Source: Acorus gramineus
Lineage: Eukaryota; Streptophyta; Magnoliopsida; Acorales; Acoraceae
Direction: 5' to 3'
Length of the DNA: 64,000 nucleotides
Assembly: GCA_030737835.1 (NCBI GenBank)
Contig: JAUJYN010000015.1
Location: 3,341,685 to 3,405,684 of the forward strand
This document shows positions 44,201 to 54,400 of the stretch, piece by piece. Every line of letters begins with the position of its first letter. Position 1 is the stretch's first letter. The translations under genes were made by a program, and so were the position numbers. The notes under the pieces are model-generated. The model was given only the letters and a program-made list of their open reading frames with translations, was not told where the DNA came from and made no database searches.

Positions 44201-47132
44201 ACGGCAGTGCGCCGGTGGTGTCCGGGTGTGCGGGCTGGGCTCGGCAGTGCGCCTTGGCGCGCGGGCCGGGGCTCGGCTGTGCGCCCGAGGCGGGTGGCCG
44301 TGCGTGCGGTTGCCCGATGGTTTCGGGAGTGTGTCGGGGTGCTCGGGCTAGCGTGCGTGCAGGTCGTATGCACGTTTGCCCGAGTATCGGGTATTTATTT
44401 CGAGTATTTTGAAGTATTTATGTATTGTTCTCACCATATTGAATGTCTGTCTTGCAGATCTGGACAGACGGTCGCGCGACGACCCAGATAACCGGTGAGT
44501 GGGACAATCCAACCCAGTAGAGAGGCGTCATACGCATTTGGGCGTATACCGACCTCTCCTGGGGCACCATGGATGTATATTAACCGGCAGTAATATGTAA
44601 TCCATGCTTGCATGATTTAAATGTAGAATGCATGCTACCCTAGTCTTTGCATATTAGGGACTTGCACCCATAGGATAGGTGTAAGAGCCATGCACCATGC
44701 CCCTGTTTTCATGCTAGGAAACCTCGGCCTATGCATGCGTCCTACTAGTTTATTTATTAAATTAAATGCTAGTGTATGTTAAATCGCATGCCTTAGATAA
44801 TATTATAGGGAGGAGCCTTGCGAGGTCAACATTGAGACCCGTGTTAGGGTACTCCGTGTTCCTTGTTTGGTTGTCGGGATGTCCTGTATCGGGACCTCAT
44901 GCTGCCCTCCCAAGGTTTCTAGTCCCAATAATATTATAAGTAATGTTGCATGATTGATATGATTATTAGCATATTAGTGAATATTATAGGGGAGGGGCCT
45001 TGCGAGGACAGCGGTGAGACCCGGGTTAGGGTACTCCGTGTTCCTTGTTTGGTTGTCGGGGTATCCTATATCGGGAACTCACGCCGCCCTCCCGAGTTCT
45101 TTCCCCCAATGATATTACAACCTTGCCATTATTATACATGTTCCCCGCATCTTGGTTATGCGCCCTGGAGGAATTCTGAGGAATTCAGGACATTAGAGTC
45201 GTTGAGGTGTGTAGTCGGCGGATCCGAGTGGATCATGTGCGTATGGATAGGCTGTTCTGTCCCCTTCGTTGGATCCGGTAGAGACTGCCCCAGCGTTAGA
45301 AAGGCCGTCCCTTCCAAGGGTTCCCATCAGTAGGCGCCTCCTGATTTGGTTTTGGACTGTGCTGAATGTGGGAGTAGACCAAGCGGCCTACGGAGTGGAG
45401 GAGAGACTATCGGTGGACCAAGGGTGACCAACAGCCTAGTCAGTCCCAAAATCCTATGTCACCCATTGAAGGGTGAGGGTGAGGGTGTAGTGGGTTGGCG
45501 ATGAGCGACCCACTGGAGTTGTGATTGGATGATTATCAGTCCCAAAATCCTATGTCACCCATTGAAGGGTGAGGGTGAGGGTGTAGTGGGTTGGCGATTA
45601 AGCGACCCACTGGTTTGAGTATTTGTTACCACTTTGTGGTTGTTAGTAAGAGATTGTGAATCATAAGGATGGAATTATGGTCAATATTGTCTGTGATGCA
45701 TGGGTTGTGCTGTTCACTGAGCGTGTGGCTCACCCCTCGCATATTTTTCCCCAGTTGCCACTGAGCCGGAGCCGGAGCCGGAGGAGCAGTTGGAGCTTTC
45801 CGAGGGATTTCTTCAGTAGCGGAGCAGCGCTACGTTCCGCGAGTGCCAGAGGCTATCAGCATCCCTTCTTGACTGTATGTATTTTATTTCCGTGCTTGGC
45901 ACGCGTCTGTATATATTCAGTTGTATTTGTGTATATTGGCTCTCACAGGACATATGATTGAGTATCGAGTCTGTAGTATGGTTATTTACAGATTCAGTCT
46001 TTTGCTTCCGCATTTGGTGTATATATCATGTCAGCTTCTTTGTTGTCTGTGTGTCATTCTGGTTGTTTGTGTATGATATATTATTGACCTCCTGTGTAGA
46101 TTCTGATATTATATATGCACTTGCCGCGTCCCGGGGACGGCCGCCCTGGGGCGTGACAATAGCCCCCAGCGCGCGCCCACTCTTCCCTAACCCCTTTTTT
46201 AACCCTCCCCAACCCCTCACACACATTCTAACACATCTACCCAACATGCATGACCTCCCCAACCATCCCTAAGCCATAAAAACCAAGAAAAGAAGGGGAA
46301 GGGCTCACCTTGGGAGGGGAAATGAAAGGGGGAGGTTCGGGGCCATCGACGCACCCGCGACCACCTTAACCACCACCACCACACCCACCACCTCCTCAGC
46401 CCTCCTTTGGCTGCAAATCAGGGGGAAAGTTCATGAAAAGGTGCTTGAGAGAGAGGAGATCAACAACTACAACAACACTCACCAAAACTTTTCTCTTCCT
46501 CCTTCACCTTGTCCAACTTTTCTCTTTGAGGAAATAAAACAAACACTTGGAGGGGGGGGGGGGTTGAAAGAGAGGAAGAGAGAGCCAAGAATGTTGACGT
46601 GGGGAATGGGAGGGGAAGAGAGAGAGATATTTCTTTGGGCACATAAATATCTAAAAGAGGGATACAAATGACCAATTTATCCTTGACTAGAAATTCTGAG
46701 CATGCTTCACTATAACAGCCATAACTTTCTCAATATAGCTCCGAATTGCACAATTCAAAATCCGTTGGAAAGCCAAGAAGATTATCTACAACTTTCATGT
46801 TTATGCCAAGATCAAATAATCTCTCCAGCTATTCTGAAATGTGAGCTAAACATTGAACAGGGCTGCTGCCAGAATTTTTCATCCCCGGGGTATACTTGGA
46901 AAAATACCCATAACTTTTACTACATGAGTCCAGTTGATCTAATTCCACTTTTGCATGAAAGCTAACTCAAAACTGAACATCTCATGATAAAATCATATTT
47001 AAACCTCTTCATCTTGGATTTTAACAAAATCAAATCCAAATACCAAATCGGAAATACATAACTTCGAGGAGAAAAATTTTGTAGCCAAATTTTCAATCAG
47101 AGCGCTCCAAATGACACAGGCATAACATCTGG
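41232..47132 (-). mobile_element. Solo LTR B' (minus) with 5-bp TSD, carrying nested LTR A3
   Basis: On the plus strand the element runs 41237-47127, beginning TGTCACGCCCCAGGGC (its 3' end) and finishing GACACAGGCATAACA (its 5' end). TCTGG at 41232-41236 is repeated at 47128-47132. Without LTR A3 it is about 2.7 kb. Its 5' half (46159-47127) matches LTR B 28473-29400; its 3' half matches LTR copy 0. Acceptor-like site near 42492, hairpin H1 at 42392-42430 and donor-like site near 46303 are all on the minus strand. LTR A3 sits in its GC-rich core. Confidence 0.87.
42960..46158 (+). mobile_element. LTR A3 (solo), nested in LTR B'
   Basis: It starts TGTTATATATGTGTCAC at 42960 and ends GGGGCGTGACA at 46158 (3199 bp). 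Landmarks: TATATAAA 43222-43229; donor-like GTAAGC 43532; GC-rich core about 43690-44300; acceptor-like CTTGCAG ending 44457; 37-nt mini-exon to 44494; hairpin H1 44520-44558; H2 45171-45186; two H3 units 45440-45612; TTTTTCCCCAG ending 45754. The five bases on either side (GATAC, ATAGC) do not match, unlike all the other complete LTRs here. Confidence 0.85.
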
Positions 47133-47400
47133 ATCTACAACAACTGTTGTTGGTGTGCCTGCTGTTGGTGGTGTTGGTGCTTCCACTATTGTTGCTGTTG
47201 TTGTTGGTGCTTCCGCTATTGTTGCTGTTGTTGCTGGTGCTTCCACTATGATTGGTGGCGGTGGTGGTGTTGTTGCTACTGCTAGAACTACTGCTCTTTC
47301 TAGATGTCGCTCTCCACCATCCTATGGTAAAAGAGACATCACAAAAATTGAATCTCTGGTTGACGTCGTCCTACCGGCAGCAGGATTCGAGAGTTGATCA
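47133..47400 (-). pseudogene. Low-complexity segment of a decayed minus-strand ORF, right half
   Basis: The minus strand reads repeats of about 13 codons (PTTTATIVEAP, PATTATIAEAP), encoded by GGTGCTTCC(A/G)CTATTGTTGCTGTTG units. It continues the tract ending at 41236 before LTR B' inserted. Such linkers are common between domains of plant transposon-linked proteins, but the function is unknown. Confidence 0.4.
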
Positions 47401-47777
47401 GCTTGCATATCCCTGGAATGTCCTACATGAAATATTCATCGATATTATGATTTGATTGTAATCAATAACAATATTACATTGCAGTTAAGCATATAGCAGT
47501 GATTAAATAATTTATACTACATCTTTTGATCAAATCGGTAATACGTACCTTCTGTGATGGTTTCCTTTTGTGCTTGTCAGCAACCTCAGTAGGGAGCTCT
47601 GACTCTTTTCTTTTGTTTCCTTTGTTGGGGAACGTTGAGGTTGCTTGGTCGGTGAATGATTATGTTTGAGGGACACCAGCTGTTGTTCTTGGTTTTTCTA
47701 TGGAGCGTGGTTCGAGATTGCACGCCGTTCGGCCATCAATAAGTTGATAGTGGCAGTGAGCTCCTCCAACCTTCTTC

Positions 47778-48720
47778 TCATTGCCTCCATCTCATCTGTT
47801 GTCGGCGGCTCATCGCCCATTTAAGTATCCCTCCAGTGACAATCGAGATAATGTCATCCGTGAGATATGGGAGCTTGTTGGCTTTGAACACCATCTTTTG
47901 CAAAATGTCCGAGTCCTTCAGACTGTTGATGAGTGCGGAGTACGTAAGAGTCCTGGTGTATCCCTTCGTGGCCCACCTGTGGATCATAGGCCACCCCAGC
48001 TGAGGCTCGGCGATGCGCACATTCTCATAGAACCAAGCCTGAACATGTTAGGAAAGCATACGCTATGTTAGACATGCATACGCTATGTTAGAAAAGTATA
48101 CACTGTGTTAGACATGTGTACGCTATGTTAGAAAAATATATTCTATGTTAGGAAAGTATATGCTATGTTAGGAAAGCAGATGTTATGCACACACAAAAAA
48201 AACTTAAAAATAATACACTTACGTTGAGGACTACGACGCATGCATAGAAGTAGCCCTTCCCATCCCAAACCTTCACGGTGCTGGACCACCTTCGCCCATT
48301 TGATGACAGCAGAAACCTTGTCCGCATGGACTGCTTTGGCCCACGCAAAGCAGCCAAGGCGACCAAGATCATCAACCACGTCAGCGTACTCTGACGGACA
48401 TGAATAGTTTGCCCTGACAAACAGAATACCCTATAAAATGTGGAGAATAAACAATTTTGTGAGTCAATGTACTCTCACGGACTTCTCGTTTATCTTGTGG
48501 ATAAGATCTCACATGTGTTTCTCCATCAATGATCGTACAAGGTACTTTTGGCATTGAGATGTGAAACACTCCCTATAATAGGGAGAGGTGGGAGACTTTT
48601 TACTGGTGGTCGCTGGTGCCCCTTGGCTAGAGAAGTTGAGGATCGCGAAGACGTGCTCTAGTAAAAAGTGAAGTTCCTTTCCTCGGACCACGAAAACGTC
48701 ATGTGGTCCGAATCGTAGAA
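47778..48720 (-). pseudogene. DUF1985-like / plant transposon-linked ORF, decayed
   Basis: Minus-strand exon-like pieces, from upstream to downstream: 48720-48509 (FGPHDVFVVRGKELHFLLE, FTSQCQKYLVRSLMEKH), 48430-48210 (YADVVDDLGRLGCFAWAKAV, YACVVVLNV) and 48040-47778 (VRIAEPQLGWPMIHRWATKG, LTDDIISIVTGGILKW). The spacing and motifs (cysteine/leucine-rich core, DDLxxxxxFAWAKA, WFYE-like, PRIxxW-like) recall DUF1985-type proteins that travel with Ulp1 peptidases in MULE elements. No peptidase domain was found. Stops and possible frameshifts separate the pieces, and a candidate ATG lies at 49032-49013. Assignment is tentative. Confidence 0.4.
48043..48186 (-). repeat. ~20-bp minisatellite, array 2
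   Basis: About seven units of GTTAGGAAAGCATACGCTAT type, between two exon-like pieces of the DUF1985-like remnant, i.e. in a probable intron. Same motif as array 1 (40982-41110). Isolated CTATGTTAG / TAGTATACGC copies recur at 49240-49260 and 49580-49720. Confidence 0.75.
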
Positions 48721-49039
48721 ACTTAAAACTATCTCCTGCACAACGACAAGGATATCAACTAAGTGTCTGAATGAGATAGCTCAGATGGATTGCAGGTAGA
48801 ATAGAGAATTTTGTAGCCCCATGTCTTGTATGAGACCAACTAGACGGGAGGTGCTGCACCGCGACTGGAGGGGCTTGCTTGCGACTTTGACAGACTTTAT
48901 TTTGCCTTGTCAGACAAAATAACCAACATATTTTCAGGAAAAACCAAAACTGATATTGAAAAACATAGTCTATACTACATTAGCAGCATGTTCTTACCTC
49001 CCCCTCCACTGCCATCTTCTCCTTTCCAACCATTAGAGT

Positions 49040-50690
49040 GATTTTTCATGTGTGAGGTGGAATTGAAAGTTGCAATGTAAATTCAAATGATTAAAAGAGA
49101 GAGAGAGAGAGGGAGGGAGAGAGATGGTTCAAAAGATGAATTGAGCGAAGTAAGAACAAGTATGCACTAAGTATGACATTTTATACATAATAACGAATCA
49201 AATGATGAAATTGCCCTTAGCACATTCTACCTTAACATAATATATACTCTGTTAGAAAGGATAGTGAAGTAATTTCTCCAATTTCGTGGACGTACATGTG
49301 TTACCAAAAGGGCGCCTTTTGAAGTCTCGTTTTTCAAATCACAGACAATAATTATTCTTCGATTTTTGAAATTTGATTTTATATAAAATATTATTTTCAA
49401 AAACCAATTAAGTATGTACTATGATAATCTTACATGTACTACACTGCCACATGTTTTTTATTTGACGTGATCATTTATAATCTAATCGGTTGACGTCCCA
49501 TGCCGTACACGTGGAAGTCCTCCAACGCTCCCTATTTATTAGCCGTCAAATCAAATCTCGTAGCTTCTCAGAGAGTCTACACTAGCATAGCGTATACTAG
49601 CACAACATACGCTAGCTAGTATAGTATACGCATTAAACCAATGTACTGTTCAATCAATACTATTTCCAAAATGAAATAAAGCATATACTATCATAGTATT
49701 GCATACACTATGTTACTAAAGTGTGTGATTAATATATTTTTAAATAGTAGTGCATATGACTAATATATTTTCAAATAGTATATCAATTGAATGTAAATCT
49801 ACAAAAAAAAAAATGCAAGACAAACTAGAAAAACAAAAAATATATTAAAATATACTACAATCAAATAGAAAGGAGAAAATTTGCATAGGTTGTATCCCAA
49901 AAAATCGTAAAAGAAACCATAAAACAACACGTCAAATAGGGAAAAAAAACCGTTCTTACAGGAACATACATACTAGTACTGCATATGTTGTATCTCATAA
50001 AAAAAAAGATTCATAATACCAAGTACCACACTTACTTACCACACTTCTTCTAACACAAATATGCATCATCAATGGAACTCATATCTTCTCGTATAAAAAA
50101 CACACTACATGTAACACAAAAAATAATACAAAAAACAACATACATCCCCCTCTGGGTGTAGGAGAGAAAGAGAACAAGAAGAAATAGAAGAGAGAGGGGA
50201 AAGAAGTGGTTTGGTGTGAGAGCTCTTGTGTGTGTGTGTGTGTGAGATAGAGAGACAGAGAGAGAGAAAGAGAGAGAGAGAGAAATCATTAATTGATGTG
50301 TCAGAGAGTTTTGAATTTTAACTTAGTAATAAAGAAAGCAAAGAAAAGCCTAGTCAAATTGTTGCCATGTTGGATTGCCAAGGTAGAGACTGCACGTCGA
50401 GCTGCATTCGGGGCTGAGTATATCATTTTCCTTATAGATTTTTTTCAAAATTTGGGCGGCGTACATTCGCCCCTACCCCCAGGCATCCATAACGAGCTTA
50501 ACTGGCCTATGAAAAATAGACCCAAGCTCTGCCTGGGCCCACTAATTTTTCTGACCACGGGTCTCTTAGACAAAATTGAGGACCGCGACCCCCCACGAGC
50601 TTGGACCTGAATGGGCTATACGGGTCGGGCTAGGATTTTGGGCTTGCGGATGGGTTTACGGGTCTGTGGTAAAAAAAAAAAAAAGGGTTG
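49040..50690. other. Intergenic stretch with (GA)n and (GT)n repeats; no gene seen
   Basis: Short GA-repeat at about 49098-49124, a (GT)n at about 50226-50246 and a (GA)n at about 50245-50283. No supported coding sequence. An odd phrase TTCAAAATTTGGGCGGCGTA at 50445-50470 resembles AAATTTGGGGCGTATATTTGC near 40592 in the same orientation. Confidence 0.45.
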
Positions 50691-50699
50691 TTACACACA

Positions 50700-50950
50700 A
50701 ATCCGTTTCCAGCCCTATATGTCTCGATAGAAAATTAACAACGCATATGCTCACGTTAACAAGGTATGTGCTTTGAAAGAATTTGTTTACATTTTTTATA
50801 AATGCATTCATGCATTCATTAGAATATATGCTTCATTTTTTATAAAAGCATGTATCAATTAGATAAGATATACTGTTTTAAAAAAATTCAAAACACATAT
50901 AATATGAAATTGAGTCTGAAAATGGGACTGAATGTAACATTATCAATAAA
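50700..50950 (+). repeat. Interspersed repeat, copy 2 (partner at 38815-39060)
   Basis: Shares the ordered phrases GATAGAAAATTA, GTTAACAAGGTATGTGCTT, TTTTTTATAAATGCA, ATATGCTTCATTTTTTATAA and AAGCATGTATCA with copy 1. Neither copy has recognisable TG...CA ends. Confidence 0.55.
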
Positions 50951-51095
50951 AAAAATAAAAAAAAAACAAAAAGAGAGGGAGAGGGGCACCTCTCCTCATT
51001 GATGGGAATAGGTGGCCCCCATTCCTTTTGTCAGGGGGAGGGGGAGGTACCTGACCCTCACTTGGGCCCCCCATGAGCTTCTCTATGTTTTTTTT

Positions 51096-51113
51096 GGGGG
51101 GGGGGGGGGGGGG
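51096..51113 (+). repeat. G18 homopolymer upstream of CSK
   Basis: Eighteen G directly following eight T, about 320 bases upstream of the CSK start codon. A possible quadruplex-forming tract and a possible assembly trouble spot. Confidence 0.9.
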
Positions 51114-51189
51114 TTGAAATAAGTGTCTTCCTTTATTTTAAAGGGGAGACGCTTGTCCCCCGTTCATTAAAAGGAGACACATATGTCTC

Positions 51190-51430
51190 AACAGGACGGT
51201 TCACACTTTAACCCGCTAAAGGGTTGGGTCAGGTTTTGACCCTACAAGTCTGGGCGGGGTGGGTCGGCTAATGATCTTTATCCTTCCCACCCCGCGAAAA
51301 AAATATGAATTTTTAAAAAGGGGTGGAGTTACCGCCCCTTCAACATTTTCCCGTACAACAAAACCCGTCTCTCCCTCCAAAGTCACGCTGTTATCCAAAC
51401 CCTCCACTCACGAAATAATAAAAAAAAGCG
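51190..51430 (+). promoter_or_regulatory. Probable promoter / 5' UTR of CSK
   Basis: The region just before the CSK start codon is C-rich near the start (CCGTCTCTCCCTCCAAAG). No strong TATA box is seen, which is common for housekeeping chloroplast-protein genes. The start of transcription cannot be fixed from sequence. Confidence 0.35.
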
Positions 51431-54400
51431 ATGCTCCTCTCGTCCATCGCCATCCAAACACCCGCTCTCAACCCTCCCTTCAGACCCCGCCAATCTTTCC
51501 TCCTCCGACCCCTCTCTGCCCTCCGAAACCCTAAACAGGACACCCTCCGCCACCACCACCACCACCAGGCCTCCTCCACCGCCGGCTCCGACGGCGCCCT
51601 CTCTGTGGCTTCGGCGGCCGCCGTGGCCGCGGCGATCCGTCGGGCTTCCTCCGCGTCGCCGGTGGACTTCTCGCAGCGGGTGGAGAGGGAGGGGCTCGTC
51701 CTCCCGAGTACGGACTTCCTGAAGCTTTGCGCGGAGCAGCTCGAGCTCTTCCGCTCTATCGTCCATGGCGACGCCGTCTTGTCGGTGAACACCGCTTCGA
51801 TCTTTGCCTTGCTTATGTGTGTCTGATTTGGAATTCATGGTGTTGCATTAACCAAAGATTGTCGATTCTTTGTCAGTTAATACGTGTCTACTGATCTGTG
51901 AAGCCATTTTGAGTGACTATGAGTAATTGTGCACTGGATGTGATATTCACTCTAGAATGGATTCTGAGCCCACTCACCAAAATATCGTTGATTCAGTTTT
52001 AATCAATTTGTGTCTTTGATATCTGAAACCAGAACAATTGTCAACTGAATGTAATATTCAGTCTAGAGTAGATTCTGAGATCATTTTGGCCATGAAATAG
52101 AATAAAGTTGAATAGAATTGGTTTGAGTAAAGATAGTATCTCAACATCAGTGATGTATTAGAACATATAAGTTTGAATAAATAATAACAGGAGATAAGTT
52201 ATCTCCTCCAAAGGGGATACATAAAAATCAAGCAAGATTTATGGGAAACACCAAAGCATGGGTTGATGCCTTTAATATGTTATGATAGCCAAGCAAACAA
52301 GCGCTGATTGTATTTCCACCATTTTTTTGTGCAGGTTTATGTAAGACCAGCTGGTAGTTATGTCATGGATCAATTAGAGCTGCGGCGTGTCACTGTCTAT
52401 CCAGGCGCTGAAGTGGCCGAGAGCACTAATTTTGTTATACTGATTGGTAATTTCACCATTCCAGCCGGTTTACGTGCTGCCGAAGCGACTCTCTCGAATC
52501 AGCAAGTATGTCTTCTGGTTATCGAGGTGACCTCTTATAGAAATCTCTTTTCAATCGTGTTTTTGAATGCTGGTTTGCATTGTAGGTGGAAGTCATTCCT
52601 GAGTGGGGAGCTGTGGTTTTGCCAATGATTAAACATCCTTTCGTCGTGGGGTTTTTAGTTGCTGAGTTTCCGGCAGTGCAGTTCGAAGCTTGTGAAACTG
52701 CACAAACTGATTCAAACTTTGCACTCAGCACTCCTCCAGATGCCGTGTATCAGTCATCATCACGTTCTGATAGACTGGTTTGGGAAATTGAGGATTTGAC
52801 CAATAGACACCATTGGTTCTCCACTGAGCAAAGGTCAAGAGCCATTAAGATATCTCGTTCTCTTGCTGTGGCATATGTCATGGATCAGGTAGCTTATGAC
52901 CTTTTGTATTTTTCAAAATTTTGTTGAAGATTGTGTAGGACTCATCTTAAATTTGGTTTAAAATAAATCCTTCAAATAGTTAAGGTGGCAATTTTTTACA
53001 AAATTCCATTTTCTTTGTGGCCTCAAGTTTCGCATCTCAAGTTTCAATTATTAATAGGGTATTAACTTTATAGCATACTATTGACTCAACACCTTGGTTA
53101 GATATTTACAAGAATATTATTTTATTGGCAAAGAATTTGATTATGAATTTGGCATACGGGCAATGATAACATGTTGAGTTGATTTTCCATATGTTGAGTT
53201 GAATTTGGCATATGGACTCAACAATAAAAACAAGGATCTAGAAGGGGAAAAGCTCAGAAGTTGAAGTTATGAAATGTTTAACCTTAAACAGTAGTCTTGT
53301 TTTTTGGGAGTATATAAATCAAGATTTGACAAATTGGTTGGACTAAGGATTGATGATGCTGATTCCTATCTTTCATTTTTGTTTTTTTCTGATCTTTTTC
53401 CGTTTTTTGGCTAAGCTGTAACACAAAATCTATTGGGTGGTTGCAAACATCCATGTTCACAATTGAGCTAAGAGCTATTGTACTTTCTCAAAAAGAAAAA
53501 AAAGGAAGCACAGTTCTATTGGGTCATACCCAACTATCACTATAATCTAACATTATCCTCTTCCGTCAACACAAGCCTTTTTCTTCTTTTTTTTAATTTT
53601 GGTGTCAACACGAGTATTTCAATCAACTGTTGGACACAACCCAAAAACTGGAGTTGTGGTCCTTGTTATGTAATTCGTATGGTTAACTAATACCTTATGC
53701 ATCTATCATTTTTGTGATAAGCCATTGTCTTTGCTCTTGCGATTCTTCAAAAAGTATCTTCTAGTTAGTTTCACCACATGATGTTTCCCCTCCATCCTTG
53801 TTGCATTTGCCACTCGTCTTTAATTATTTTTACAAGTCACATTTGGTTTCCTTTAAGAGAAGTGTATTGAGTAATCTTACTAGTTTCTTAGAAACATGCA
53901 CAGCTGATTTTTTTTTTAATGATAGATTCAACTTGAATTTTGGCATTTAATGATCCCTCATTTAGGAATCCAAATAGTTTTCATCATCAGCTTGTCACAA
54001 CTCACGAAATGATTTATTCTGCCAATCCACTATTGGTTATAAAACTAATCTTTTTTGGTGTCTTATCATTTTCATGTTCATCATTGTTTGTGGTTTCTAA
54101 TTCTTCCAAGTCATTAGATCTTTCCTCTTGGTTATAAAACTGGAACATCACTATCCCACCTTTCACCATAGATGTTCAAGCCAGCTTAGTTTCCTTTAAT
54201 TTTACCTCAGATCTTTCCATTCATGTCTCGTTTCCCTCTTCCCATGACATTTACAATTTCTCCATTCGCGCATTCCCATCCCCAACTTCCATCACAGATG
54301 TCCAAGCCACTTTACTTTATCTCCAGTAGTTTATCTAAGTCTATCTTTACAACCTTTATAACAATCCTAACAATAAGATTAGGAAAAAAAACATTGCATG

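Noticed and set aside
43266-44491. ORFs of 245-286 codons in LTR A3
   Set aside because: They overlap in three plus frames and two minus frames over the GC core, with no recognisable domain.
50455-50640. Gene-like GC-rich stretch upstream of CSK
   Set aside because: Frames are short, share no recognisable domain, and the stretch has a relative near 40590, so it is more likely repeat-derived.
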